Source: Palaemon carinicauda
Lineage: Eukaryota; Arthropoda; Malacostraca; Decapoda; Palaemonidae
Assembly: GCF_036898095.1 (NCBI RefSeq)
Contig: NC_090746.1
Location: 111,399,671 to 111,463,670, forward strand
Reading direction: 5' to 3'
Length of the DNA stretch: 64,000 nt
Positions 22,320-34,361 of this stretch are shown piece by piece. The position numbers and the translations under genes were made by a program. The stretch's first letter is position 1, and the number at the start of each line of letters is the position of its first letter. The notes below the pieces were generated by a model that worked only from the letters and a program-made list of their open reading frames with translations, searched no databases and was not told the origin of the DNA.

Positions 22320-22831
22320 CTACCTATATCACTCTTCCAGGCACAAACACTGATGAAAGATGAACTTGGGCTCTTACCACCTCAGCTTCATAGTGAGGAA
22401 GAGTTGATGGGAGAAGTACAAGATGAAGGCCAAGGTTTGGGTGGATGGATGGAGTGAAGAAAGTTCTGGGAGATAGGAGGATAGATGTGAGAGAGGCAAG
22501 AGTGTGTACTAGAAATAGGAATGAATGGCGAGCGATTGTGACGCAATTCCGGTAGGCCATGCTGCTTCCTCCGGTTGCCTTGGATGACCGCGGAGGTAGC
22601 AGCAGTAGGGAATTCAGTGTTATGAAGCTTCATCTGTGGTGGATAATGGGGGAGGGTGGGCTGTGGCACCCTAGCAGTACCAGCCGAACTCGGTTGAGTC
22701 CCTTGTCAGGCTGAGAGGAACGTAGAGAAGAAAGGTCCCCTTTTTTTTTCTTTAGTTTGATGTCGGCTAGCCCCCAAAAATGGGGGAAGTGCCTTGGTAT
22801 ATGTATGTATGCATGTATATTTGGAATCTTT
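22320..22831 (+). mobile_element. LINE 3' end with (TATG)n tail
   Basis: Plus-strand end of an RT-type ORF (EWRAIVTQFR then stop at about 22552), followed by a conserved 3'UTR (gaagcttcatctgtggtgga, cccccaaaaatgggggaag) and a tatgtatgtatgcatg tail. A diverged 3' piece of the same family is at 30128-30311. 5'-truncated copy. Confidence 0.6.
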
Positions 22832-24721
22832 CACGGGAAAGAGGTCACCCACAAGCTGAACAAATTGCTCTATAAGAGGGCGTGGTAAACTATATTCATC
22901 ACAACGATCGTCAAAATCCCAATGCTGCCCTCAACAAGTGATAAAGACAATTCAGATTTTTATCACCCAGGACTAAATCCATTGAACAATTAACAGGATG
23001 TATAACAAATTCAGAAGATAATATCCCCTATTAATCTGCAGCTAAATAGCCCTTTGAATAACAAATGCTATTAGTATTTAAGGGTAGAACTACAGAATTA
23101 CTCAAAGATTTACAAGAAGCAACAGAGCCAAGCGTTTTTATTACCATATGCCAACATATACATTCAATACTCTACAAAAGGAATTAGACTGTTACAGTGA
23201 AAGAAAATGGAGAATCTCTAAGTGTTTTATGATGGACATTAACATTTAACAATTTTCGAGAAGGGAGCCCTATGAACATCAGGAGAGGTTCATAGCAATA
23301 ATTGTATCCTAAGTTGTACTATAATTGGTAATATAAATTGTACTCTTAAAGTTTCCTGTAGGCACATAATTGCTGAATTGTGATCAAGAATTATAACTTG
23401 GTTTTAATGCTCTAGCTCTCAAACATTTGCAATCCTTAAACAAAAACTCTGTTGGAGTGTAAGTTCTCCCCAAAATATCTGCTCTGGATGAATATGTACA
23501 GTATGCTGGACATAAAAACTTTAGTTTAACCTCTAGCTTGGGATGAAGGTGAACATGGTTGTCTATTTTTATTTTTTATTTATTTATTTATTTTTTTTTT
23601 TTTGAACTGCTGAGGAATCAATTTTGACACCTCTAGTTCAAGACAGAATGGCATCCTTCAGAGGAACCAACCATAGAGGACATGGTCTTTAACACACACA
23701 CCCTCTTGATAAAAACCAGAAGGTAACATAAATAGGCTTTTGGACTGTTTGCCAACAGAGATATATTGTTTCCATTGCGTCTTACAGAAGTCCTCTCAAA
23801 AATTGCATGAACAAGCTGAGTAAGGAATACCTTAGTAAATACACTCAGGTCTTTGTTATTCAAAACTAGACAATATATTTGAAGATTGTGTAAAGTACAC
23901 GGAAACATTAAGAGAAATACAAAAATATTCACAACAAATTGGCACTGGACTAAATTACAGTAATAAGTATTAATTTTGAGCACAGTATATTGAAAGAGTC
24001 AATGAAGGATTGAAACGAGATTAAAACTAAAACTCGCACACACAGATTGCCCTGATTGTATCTCCGGGCGGGGCCTACTAAAACTCCATTAGATATCCAC
24101 AACAAAGAAGTAAGGATCATACATTAACTGGCAATGAAATATTAACAGTTATTGGGACTGTAGAGATAGTCAAATTCAATTAAAGCAATAAAAATTCATG
24201 AGCCATAATAATCTAGCAAGACACCTACCAGTTAACCATTTTTTCTGACTGAATATATCAAATTCTGGTCTATTACTATACTTTAGTCAGGCATTTGAAC
24301 ATATTCAGTAGTTAAAAGTTCTATGATTAGTTGAAATATATAAAGTCGTGTGACTATGACTAACTTCATAACTAAGTTATTAAATACATTAACCTATAGC
24401 TCTCACTCAGCTTTATAAAACCGTTTATCAAAAGCATGAACATAAATCCCCCATTCACTGTGGTATGGTAAAACTTATAAACAACTGCACTGAAGAAAAT
24501 TCACAGCCATGGTGTTTTCGTTTTCCTAACTATTTTTTCAATTAGTTTTATTGTATGTAATAACTTTTCCCTTTTTAAAGGTTTGACTGTTTACCATATA
24601 AATTCCATATAGATACCTAGGTGAGGAAAAATTGAAAAATACTTTCATAAGGGTATATCATGAAAACTGATAGTCACCTGCTACAGTACTCATTCAACTT
24701 TGATTATAGTAAAAGTTGAAG
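22832..24721. other. Unassigned intergenic DNA
   Basis: AT-rich, with a T-rich patch at 23563-23603. No ORF or repeat that I can name. Confidence 0.5.
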
Positions 24722-25403
24722 TACAGTGAACCCTCGTTTATCGCGGTAGATAGGTTCCAGACGCGGGCGCGATAGGTGAAAATCCGCGAAGTAGTGACAT
24801 CATATTTACCTATTTATTTAACATGTATATTCGGACTTTTAAAACCTTCCCTTGTACGTAGTACTGTTAACAAACCACCCTTTAATGTACAGAACACTTA
24901 ATGCATGTACTACAGCACCCTAAACTAAAACAGGCACAAATATTAAAGGCGATTTTATATCATGCGTTTCCTAAACACCTAAAAAGCACGATAAAAAATG
25001 GCAACCAATGTTTTGTTTACGTTCATCTCTGATCATAATGAAGAAACAAACTCATTTAGTGTACAGTACACATATATGTATAGGTTAGTTTTTGCATCGA
25101 TTATATTGATTATACAGTACTGTACTGTATGTTGATTTGTTTATTACCAATGTTTTAGTTTACGTATTTTTCTTAGGACTTCCAAATGAAATGTTTTTCT
25201 TTATGACGCCGCCTGAAACGACGGCGTGTACGCTCAGTAAACAACCACGCTCAGAACAAACAAGGCATTTAACGCGCATGATGATAGTGATAAATAATGA
25301 TACAGTACATACAGTATTTACAGTAAAAGCATTTACAAAATACGTTACCTTACAAATATAAATTATACAGTATTGTACGTAGCAAAGCAGGAAAACAATT
25401 TAC

Positions 25404-25481
<78 letters not shown>
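25404..25481. repeat. (GA)n microsatellite inside the Tigger element
   Basis: About 39 AG units with one interruption (gatag). Confidence 0.98.
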
Positions 25482-25485
<4 letters not shown>

Positions 25486-25764
25486 TTTACGTACGTAAAT
25501 GTAAATTTTAAACAAAAAAAATATGATAGGTTACAACATGTAGACTTTTAAAACCTTCCCTTTAACTTAATGCATACAGTACGTACATTACTAAACTATA
25601 AAACAGGCAGTAAGAATATTAAAGTAAAAAATAAAGATTGTTACTGTACTCACCACGAAAGAAGTTGAAGAAAAACTTGAATGGTGATGGCGATGAATTT
25701 GCTGCACAGTAGAAATGATGATGATGAAGCTGATGATGTGTTCTACTGTGCAGCCAATGATAGT

Positions 25765-27694
25765 ATTTTACGTCTCTTCAGACGGAGGTGTCTTTTCCTG
25801 GGACACCTCTTCAACTTCTTCCTGGGAAACTTCAATTTCTTCCGAAGGCGTACTAGCAGGAGGAACTGGCTCTTTTTTGCGAGGCTGGAAGAACATTGTG
25901 ATCGGAAGTTGTTGCCGCTGCTTCTTTTTTCGATCCAAGAGCATTTTGTAGGGAGTCATTATGTCATCAACCTTGTTGCAGAATTGCATCGAGCGAACCA
26001 TATCCTCGTCCCACTCTTGCAACATTTCTTTCAACTCCTTCGCGTGGTTGCAGGCCTTGGCAAGCCGTTCTAATGTTAAGCCCGTTTCTTCGACATTTTC
26101 TTGGGTCTCTTCCTGGGTATCACTCTCTTCCTCACTTGCCGATTTCGTCAGGTCTTCGTCAGGATGCCTGAAAACTTTAAATCAATCAATCAATCAATCG
26201 TCAGGTCTTCGAGGTCTGCGTTAGTTAGGGGCTGGGAATGGCAGTCCAACAACTCGTCGACGTCTTCAGTCGTCATGTCGCCAAACCCGTCACCTCCAAT
26301 TATGGCAGCCAACTGCACAGATTTCCGTATTGCAGAGTGTTGGATTTCCGACGGAGTAAATCCCTTGTCGTCGTAAACAATATCGGGCCACAACTTCTTC
26401 CAGCTCGCATTCACGGTTGCAGGTTTCATCTCTTGAAGTGCCTTCTGAATATTCTGCAGGCACGTGGCTATGGTGTACTGCCGCCAGTACGCCTTCAAGT
26501 TAAAATCTTCATCCTCGTCATCTTGGGCAGCATCCACACACGCAACGAGGTCCGCCAAGGTATTCTTCGTGTAGAGGGCCTTGAACGCCCTGATAACCCC
26601 CTGGTCCATCGGTTGAATTAATGACGTGGTGTTGGGTGGCAGGAACTCAACCTGAATGCCCTCATGCGACAGGTCAGTTGCGTGTCCACCAGCGTTATCC
26701 ATAAGGAGAAGGATCTTGAATGGCAAGCCCTTCTCTAAGAGATATTTACTGACTTGCGGGATAAAACACTGGTGGAACCAGTTGGAGGTCAGCATCTTCG
26801 TAATCCATGCTTTTTGATTATGCATCCAGTACACGGGAAGGAGATTCTTATTTTTATTTTTCAAAGCGCGAGGATTTTTCGACTTATAAATAAGCCCCGG
26901 CTTTAACAAAAATCCAGCAGCATTGCCACACATCACGAGGGTAACGCGATCCTTGAATGCCTTAAAGCCAGAGGCTTTGGCTTCCTCTTTGAACAGGAAA
27001 GTTCGCGACGGCATTCTCTTCCAAAACAAGCCAGTCTCATCCATATTAAAGACTTGTTCCGGCTTGTATCCACCTTCGGCGATAATATTCTTGAACGTCT
27101 GGTTCACGTAAGTTTCAGCAGCGGCAGTGTCAGCGGAAGCAGACTCCCCATGCAGGGAAACGCTTTTCAGGGCGAAGCGTTTCTGAAACTTCGCGAACCA
27201 TCCTTTGCTTGCGGAAAAACGTTTCTGAGGCTGGGAATCAGTGGATGTCCCTGGTTGAGGATCATCTGCATCATCATCATCTTCAGCATGGTTGCCGTCG
27301 TCGTCTTTAGGTTCCTTTGCAGCAAAATTCTCATATAAACTCAAAGCCTTTGTTTGGATGGTGTTCGTATCCAACGCTATGTTCTTCTTCCGGCAGTCGG
27401 CAATCCACACAGCTAAAGCACCTTCCATGCGTACGATCGTTTTATTACGCGTTGTAACGACTCGCTTCGCTGATCTGCTAAAGGTGATTGCAGCCGTCTT
27501 TCTAATGTTCGCCTCGTCCTTTTGATATAGCGAACGGTGGATTCGTTGATGCCAAAATGGCGGCCGGCGGCCGCGTAACTTCTACCATCTTTTAACATGT
27601 CGAGAAGCGTAACCTTCTCAGCTATCGTCATCATCCTTCGGTGGCGTTTAGGCTCACTACCAGCCTTAAGAGAAGCAGAACGCTTGGGAGCCAT
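25765..27694 (-). pseudogene. Tigger/pogo transposase, broken
   Basis: N-terminus at the ATG at 27694: a basic, Arg/Lys-rich start and a psq/CENP-B-like helix-turn-helix (TIAEKVTLLDMLKDG, YAAAGRHFGINESTVRYIK). A one-base loss in the T-run at 27520-27523 then shifts the frame. The next open frame (to 27428) resumes with ALAVWIADCRKKNIALD, a second HTH (KGWFAKFQKRF), and the DDE/D nuclease: Asp in FNMDETGLFW, Asp in LLMDNAGGHA, and Asp in IQPMDQGVIRAF. At 26211 a 53-bp insertion disrupts the acidic C-terminal region. The remaining tail (KELKEMLQEWDEDM to KTPPSEET) ends near 25768. Catalytic residues survive but the gene cannot make full-length protein. Confidence 0.93.
26159..26197 (+). mobile_element. 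Tiny SINE/LINE-tail insertion in the transposase gene
   Basis: 39 bp (tcaggatgcctgaaaacttt, then aaatcaatcaatcaatcaa), flanked by 14-bp duplications tcgtcaggtcttcg at 26145-26158 and 26198-26211. The same word order (gtcaggatgcc, then ctaatcaatcaattaatcaa) appears on the minus strand at 44408-44470. It is the extreme 3' end of a retroposon with an (AATC)n tail. Confidence 0.85.
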
Positions 27695-28029
27695 TACAGT
27701 AGGATTTACGTACAGTACTGTAACAAAAAGTTCAACTTAAAAAGGTCGCACACAGCACAGATTAAACTTCACAAACTTAAGAACGTCTACTCAGCGATAC
27801 GCGGTAACAGAGAGTGAACGATCCAGCCCCGCGAGAACTTTGATGCTGCGGGTAGAAGATGCGGGCAAAACACCAATCACAGGCTAGATAACAAAACTTG
27901 AGTTCTGATTCGTCATCTATCAGCGCTTGAACCAATCACAACCCGTCTTACAGTACTATGATGCGTTGGTTACCTACTCATAGAAGATGCCCCGCGCATA
28001 CTGAACGTACGTAGATTAAGTACAATACC

Positions 28030-28174
28030 GTAATAATAATAAATAATGATAATAATACTGTACAGTAATAATAATAATAATAATGATAATAATAATAACA
28101 ATAATTTTATTAACAACAACAACAATAATAATAATAACAATAATAATAATACACACTTTACGTACGCTATTTTA

Positions 28175-28240
<66 letters not shown>
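28030..28240. repeat. (AAT)n/(AAC)n and (CT)n microsatellites in the Tigger element
   Basis: An imperfect trinucleotide tract at 28030-28151 is followed by (CT)n at 28177-28240. Confidence 0.95.
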
Positions 28241-28246
<6 letters not shown>

Positions 28247-28709
28247 TTATTCGAAATGTGATTTTTGCAACAAAGAATATTATTGGATGCAGTACTGTAC
28301 TACGTACGTATACATACAAAAGATTCATGGAAAAGAAGCACATCCATTACAGTACACACCATTCTAATATGGTATGACTGCATCTGATTTGCGTTTCATG
28401 TTCGATTTAATTTTACTACGTACTGAATTATCGTATGATCACATTCTCTTTTCGTGTTTTATTTCTTTCTGTGCTGAATTATATATCATATGTAATGCAA
28501 TGAACAATCAGTAAGAGCAGATATTACTAATTACAGTATTAATGGAATTACAGGTAACAAAATATCGTATTTGGGGGTCTTCAGATTTCGCGGTATTTTC
28601 GAATTTTCCGGAAAATCCGCGATATGTATATATATATGGGTTATGGAAAAACCCCGCGAAGTGGTGAATCCGCGATTGTCGAACCGCGAAGTAGCGAGGG
28701 TTCACTGTA

Positions 28710-29769
28710 AATCAATTGATACACAAAGTTCTGTATCTGTGGACCCAATACATAAAATAGTAATTATTATTATTGTGAATTTAAGCTCATTTTTTTTTAC
28801 ATATCTGTTGACCATGATAAATAAGTTTCACATTTCCTGATGGGTTTTAAAATTAAATTCCTAAATCATTCACAAACCTTCCATTAAAATTGCAGAGCTT
28901 CAGCGTTCTACTCAAGGAGACACTTCACCTATTCATCAAGATCTGTTTTTCCCCTTGAAAAGACAAAACTATCAGATCTTCCATAGATCCATTGTTATTA
29001 GAGTTGAACAAAGTTAACCCATAGCCTCCCAGGGCTCTTCATTTGATTCAAATCTACGCACAGACTTTTTCACATTGGATTCACTTCAAGAAGTATTACA
29101 ATCTATTTTAAGAGCAACTGGTGCACATTTTTCCTTTAAGATGTTATTTTTTTCCCCTTCTATTTTCCAGAAGTTTACTGGAAATGGTTCCCGACTGTAA
29201 TTTGAAGATAGATAACTTCAAACTTGATATACCATTTCTCAATGAATAGTAATTTCTTTACTGATAATATCCCTTTACTGCATCATCTGCTTTTCTAGTG
29301 AATATTAAGTTTATATGATGGTGCATACCAAAAAGAATGCCTGGAGGAATCGTAACTAATAACCATTTCTATTTCCAAGTAAAAACACATTCAGTTTATT
29401 TATAAGAATCTGCCATACTATATGGTTGACTCCCACACACTGATGGGTACAGTGAAGGAAAGAGCTAGTCAATGTTGTACCCTAGTCAAATAACTACACC
29501 AATTAACCGAGACTCCCTTTAATATATCTACGTTAAATGGTAACAACCTTAAGCTATATAATCTCACGTAATACCTTGCGAATTCAGACGGAGAAACTGA
29601 ATACCCACGAGAGCTAAAAAGTAATATAACGAAGGAATCTAAAATCTAAGAATTTATCCCAAATACAAACCAATATACTGTACCTATTATAATACCCAAC
29701 ATCAAGTAATATCTTATGGAGAAAATTAATACAATAACTTTTAACTAATTTAAGGAGTATTTATTAGAT
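28710..29769. other. Unassigned intergenic DNA
   Basis: No recognisable coding sequence or repeat; AT-rich. Confidence 0.45.
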
Positions 29770-30115
29770 TAAATTACCCACCTATTAATACTACATCATC
29801 TGTGACTACTGCCGCACCCAACACCCAGTAATTTTTGTAAGAAAACCAGGCTTGTTTTAAATATTCCTTGGCAAAAACTGACTTGGTACTCCACTGAGCC
29901 ACTGCCAAAGCTCTTTCAAAAGAAAGATTCCCACAAAAACTACGGAAGTAGCTGCACTTCAAATTTCATGAACCAAAACCTTCAAGTCCTTTATATGACC
30001 AGAATCAAATTCAATCAGAGCTTCAGTCAGTATACTCTTGATAAGAAAAGTGGCATTGGAGAGAATTCTAACACCCAAAAATAAATTAGGAACCTTTTTC
30101 CTGATGTTTTAAGTC
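29770..30115 (-). pseudogene. Remnant of a DIRS-type tyrosine recombinase C-terminus
   Basis: Minus-strand words line up in order with the recombinase at 14751-15902: FLIKSILTEALIEFDSGHIK, then LKVLVHEI-stop-SAATSVV (the H-x-x-R region, with the Arg codon turned into a stop), then WSTKSVFAKEYLKQ (the catalytic Tyr region). A frameshift separates the last two. Only about 110 residues' worth survive; no ITR was found nearby. Confidence 0.65.
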
Positions 30116-30127
30116 TTGATTCAGCAT

Positions 30128-30311
30128 ATGAAGCTTCATTGTGGTGGATAACAGGGGAAGGTGGGCTGTGGCATCGTAACAGTACCAATCAAACTCTGCT
30201 GAATCCCTCGTCAAGCTGGGAGGAGCGAAGAGAAGAAAAATCCTCTTTTGTCCTTTTTCTTCATGTTAGCTACTCCTAAAATTGAAGGAAGTGCATTGGT
30301 AGATAGATAGG
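30128..30311 (+). repeat. LINE 3'UTR fragment, same family as 22320-22831
   Basis: Shares gaagcttcattgtggtggat and the following block with the 22.6-kb copy, and ends in a gatagatag tail. Confidence 0.6.
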
Positions 30312-31442
30312 CCAATGTAAGTGATTAAATGTAGCACTATTCTCAAATTCTACATCATCGAAGGGAAAATTGTAACCTGCATCATCGAAGGGAAAATTGT
30401 AGCATCATGCACAGAAATAATTAAAACTCGAGCTAGCAATCACATCATGTGCCAAACTGACACAGGTTTTTCACTAGGTCCTCCTCCTAACATCTTAAAT
30501 GGATAATGCCTCAACTGATTCCTGGCCAGCTTAATAATTCCTAGTGGAGCTTTTTCCACCAGAAGATACAAGCACTCCCAAGTGCAAGTTCTCTAGTTGA
30601 GGCAAGGAGGGAGGAGGAGGAATGCAGGAATTGATGGTAGTGGAAGGCCCTTGAAGGTGGTCACCATAGGGGGAGCACATTGGTGCCTCAACTATGCGAG
30701 TTTTGATCGAGGTATCCAAAAGAGAAGCAAGCTGAACATACAGGAGGGACTGTAGCCTACCTAGCAGAAGCTTGAGTTGGCACTGAACTCTATAGCTGGC
30801 AACCCCCAGGGGAAGCAACCAAAGGCATTGAGGGGAGAACAATGTCCACTTCGAAGGCTTATGGAATAAACCAATCTCCTCTTTGGGGTCTAGATCAACC
30901 TTCAACTCCCCTTTTCTACTTAGCAGGGTGCCTGGTTCACCATGAACCCTTCATCAAAGTCCTTAACTACCAAATCCAATGACATTGGACAGATGAGACT
31001 TTGGAACCTAAGAACTAAGAAAAACCTTTGACCCACATAGGAAGAAAAGAATAAGCCCTATCATGATTGATAACACGGGATCCCTACTTTTACCAAACTG
31101 ATAATGATAATGGCAGTGTGAATGGCACCATCTTGGGTTGGTAATATTATTGTATTCAACTTAGTTACACTTTACCTTTATTTCACCCATCTGTAATGGA
31201 AAATTCCTAAATGAAAATAATTATCGGTACAGTAATCCTCATAAGGAGCAGCTTCTTGGCTTCCTCCATTCCCATGATAACATATTACTCAGCTTACATG
31301 TGAACATTAATGAAATTAAAACCAGGAGTAGGATAACTTAACTGAAACAACCACAAAACGCTAATTCCTTCCCCTAACCATCGTTTGATAGTCTAAACTC
31401 TGACAAGAAGCGTAGGAAAAGAATAACGTAGGCAGTAAAGGT
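30312..31442. other. Unassigned intergenic DNA
   Basis: Contains a short tandem duplication (catcatcgaagggaaaattg, twice at 30352-30405) and a 124-codon minus-strand open frame (30531-30905) without recognisable similarity. Confidence 0.45.
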
Positions 31443-32110
31443 GTATATTATTATTATTATTACTTGCTAAGCTACAACCCTAGTTGGAAAACCAGGATGC
31501 TAAAAGCCCAGGGGCTCCAACAGGGAAATTAGCCCAGTGAGGAAAGGAAACAAGTAAAAATAAAATTTTTAAGAAGAGTAACAACATTAAAACAAATATC
31601 TCCTTTATAAACTCTAAAAACTTCAACAAATCAAGAAAAGAAACAAGACAGAACAGCATGCCCGAGTGTACCCTCAAGCAAGAGAGCTAACCCAAGACAG
31701 TGGAAGACCATGGTAGGGAGGCTATGGCACTACCCAAGACTAGAGAACAATGGTTTGACTTTGGAGCATCGTCCTCATAGAAGAGCTGCTGGCCATAGCT
31801 AAAGTCTCTTCTACCCTTAAAAAAAAAAAGAAAAAAAAAAGTGGCTACTGAACAATTACAGTGCAGTAACCCCTAGGGTGAAGAAGAATTGTTTGGTAAT
31901 CTCAGTGTTGTCAGGTGTATGAGGACATAGGAGAATAAGTAAAGAATAGGCCAGACTAATCGGTGTGTGTGTAGGCAAAGGGAAAATGAACCGTAACCAG
32001 AGAGAAGGATCCAATGTACAGTAGTATTGTCTGGCCAGTCAGAAGGCCCCATAAATCTCTAGCAGTAGTATGTCAATGGATGGCTGGTGCCCTGGCCAGT
32101 CTACTGCCTA
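31443..32110 (-). repeat. Non-coding LINE-tailed repeat, copy 1
   Basis: Plus view: (ATT)n, then cttgctaagctacaacccta and gggctccaacagggaaat, then a long conserved non-coding body (gaagaattgtttggtaatct, ggtgtgtgtgtaggcaaag). On its own strand the 3' end is nearly the same as that of the CR1-like LINE, but no RT coding is present. Confidence 0.75.
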
Positions 32111-32120
32111 CAACCTGATT

Positions 32121-32775
32121 ATTATTATTATTACCTGTACAGGCTAAGCTATAACCCTAGTTGGAAAAGCAAGATGCTTAGCCACAGGGCTCCAATAGGG
32201 AAAAATAGTCAGTGAGGAAAGGAAACAAGGAAATATACTACAAGAGAAGTAATAAACATCAAAATATAATATCTTAAGAACATTAACAACAATAAATTAG
32301 ATCTTTCATATATAAACTATAAAAACTCAAAAACAAGAGGAGAGAAATAAGATAGAACAGCTTCCCAAGTGTACCCTCAAGCAAGAGAACTCTAATCCAA
32401 GACAGTGGAAGGCCATGGTACAGAGGCTGAGACACTACCCAAGACTGAATAACAATTGTTTGATTTTGGAGTGTCCTTTGCCTAGAAGAGCTGCTTACCA
32501 TAGGTAAAGAATCTCTTCTACCCTTACCAAGAGGAAAGTAGCCACTGAACAATTACAGTGCAGTGGTTAACCCTTCGAGCAAAGAAGTGTTTGGTAATCT
32601 CAGTGTTGTCAGGTGTATGAGAAAATGTAGAAAGAATAGACCACACTATTCGGTGTATGTGTAGGCAAAGACAACATGAGCCATAACCAGAGAGAGGGAT
32701 CCATTATAGTACTGTCTGGCCAGCCAAAGGACCCAGAAACTCTTGTGGTAGTATCTCAATGGGTGGCTACTTAGC
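32121..32775 (-). repeat. Non-coding LINE-tailed repeat, copy 2
   Basis: Same layout as 31443-32110, immediately adjacent in the same orientation, each with its own ATT tract, so these are separate insertions rather than a tandem duplication. Confidence 0.75.
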
Positions 32776-33748
32776 CTGAAATCTTACCCCCAAAAAGACT
32801 TAGATTAGGCACATAAAATTGTAAGAAATTAAGAGGTGATAAGATACTAAACCTTACACTAATATGTAAAAAGTTGGAGATTGTACTTATGCCATATGCC
32901 AAAAAATGTAACCAATTCTCAGCTGTGCTTGTCTAAACCTAAGAACCGTGACTTGGACTTGGTAAACTACATGAAAAAAGGTGTTAACATCAAAAGTAGA
33001 AGAAAGAAAAATTTTTAAAGCTCAACTTTTCCCATGTTATCGTGAAAAAAAAAAAACCTATAAAGCATCATACGGTAAGCAGCAAAGCTCAAAAGTAAAC
33101 AGCACCCAGAGACTAATAATTTGCCGAGTTTATTACATTAACTTGAAAGCCGAGAAGGATGCCCACAAATTTCTTAGTGCTAAGAGCACGCAGTAAAGTA
33201 TGTCAGTCTGCTTATCTGGTGGAGAGAAAAAGAAAAAAAAAAAGCCAGTAAAATGCATACAAGCACCCACGTAACTTTTGTCTCCAGTATTAGTAATGGT
33301 TCTTGGTTTTGTAGTGTCATCGGTTGTCAGATGTATTTCAATATAAGAGGTGATATGACAGATTCAATAGTGCTGAATCTGTGGGTCTCCCCTATACTTA
33401 CCTGTCTGTGTACGTACAGCACATAGATACACTGGCAGTGGTAGATATTTCTTTGCTATTTTCTTGTATTGGATTCCCTATTCAAGCCTTCCACAGGAAT
33501 GTTCATACTGTACAACATTATTAATCCCCCCAAAAAGCATAGGATTGAAAAGTAAAATAGCAGAGTGAATATGATACATCATTAAATTTTCCTTAACTCA
33601 GAAATTTGTTTCCTTGTGATGTAAAAGTAAATATTCAAGCACTTCTCACCATGAGGCATATAGATGCAATGTGAAAAACTACATTTCATTGTTCTCCGTA
33701 CCACTTGAAATAAGGTAAAGTCAAAGTTGTATATTTATATCCATTTCC
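32776..33748. other. Unassigned DNA downstream of FUOM
   Basis: No feature recognised. Confidence 0.45.
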
Positions 33749-33754
33749 TTTATT
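33749..33754 (-). other. Candidate FUOM poly(A) signal
   Basis: AATAAA on the minus strand, about 230 nt past the FUOM stop codon. Confidence 0.4.
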
Positions 33755-33984
33755 TAAAGCATATACAATTTTTACCAGTTAAATAGGAAAAGGTGCCATC
33801 AAAATTCAATATCTAATATCTCATGAATTACAGTGACTTCTGAAGCTAACAGTTGTAATCACATATGCAATATAATACTCTAGATATAAATGGATGATTG
33901 AATCTCAAAAGAAAACTAAAATTTGATATGATTTGGAAGATTATACTGTACACTAAAATAAGATTACTCTGACAAATCTACAAC

Positions 33985-34033
33985 CTAACAAACCCCACGT
34001 TTCAGTAGAATGTTGGCATAGGCAGCAGTTTCT
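33985..34033 (-). CDS. FUOM: Fucose mutarotase, last coding exon
   Basis: Follows a strong acceptor (T-run then cag at 34036-34034 on the minus strand). Its first base completes a Gly codon begun in the exon at 45408. It encodes GETAAYANILLKRGVC and stops at TAG (33987-33985). The word GETA-Y-N-ILLK-GV corresponds to the conserved C-terminal strand of the FucU/RbsD family, which interconverts alpha- and beta-anomers of L-fucose so that fucokinase can use it. The usual family end is a few residues longer. Confidence 0.88.
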
Positions 34034-34361
34034 CTGAAAAAAAAAAATAATGAAAATGGTAAAAGCAATTTAGATCTAAAAATAGAAAGCAGTAAATTTT
34101 CAAAAGCAACACAGGCTTGTTTGTGTACTATACTAATCATTCAAATTAAAGCTTAACTTATAAACAGTGTATGAAAAGAGAAGTCAAGATTTTTAACAAA
34201 ATTAATAATTTTGATTCTTGGCTGCGTGTCAAGGGTGCTAATATCCTCAACGCCAGCAAAAACTAATAAAAACCAAATAAAAACAGGTGCGTTTCTCTCT
34301 CATTCCACCTATTTTCTTAACCACCCTCCAAGGTGCCTAGCCAGTCTGATCAACTGCTCCC

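Larger units (their letters stand above)
24724..28707 (-). mobile_element. Tigger/pogo DNA transposon with TA target duplication
   Basis: Ends in inverted repeats beginning CAGTGAACCCTCG (24724) and ending CGAGGGTTCACTG (28707), flanked by TA (24722-24723 and 28708-28709), the mariner/pogo signature. Beyond the first 13-14 bp the ends diverge but keep repeated CGCG-containing words. It encodes one broken transposase on the minus strand. Long (GA)n and (CT)n tracts sit about 0.5-0.7 kb from each end in inverted arrangement. Roughly 4.0 kb. Confidence 0.93.

Noticed and set aside
25681..26376. Plus-strand ORFs of 78-130 codons
   Set aside because: Antisense shadows of the Tigger transposase.
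28046..28367. Asn-, Ile- and Ser/Leu-rich ORFs
   Set aside because: Products of (AAT)n and (CT)n tracts inside the Tigger element.
30531..30905. 124-codon minus-strand ORF
   Set aside because: No recognisable similarity, no splice or promoter context; length is not exceptional.
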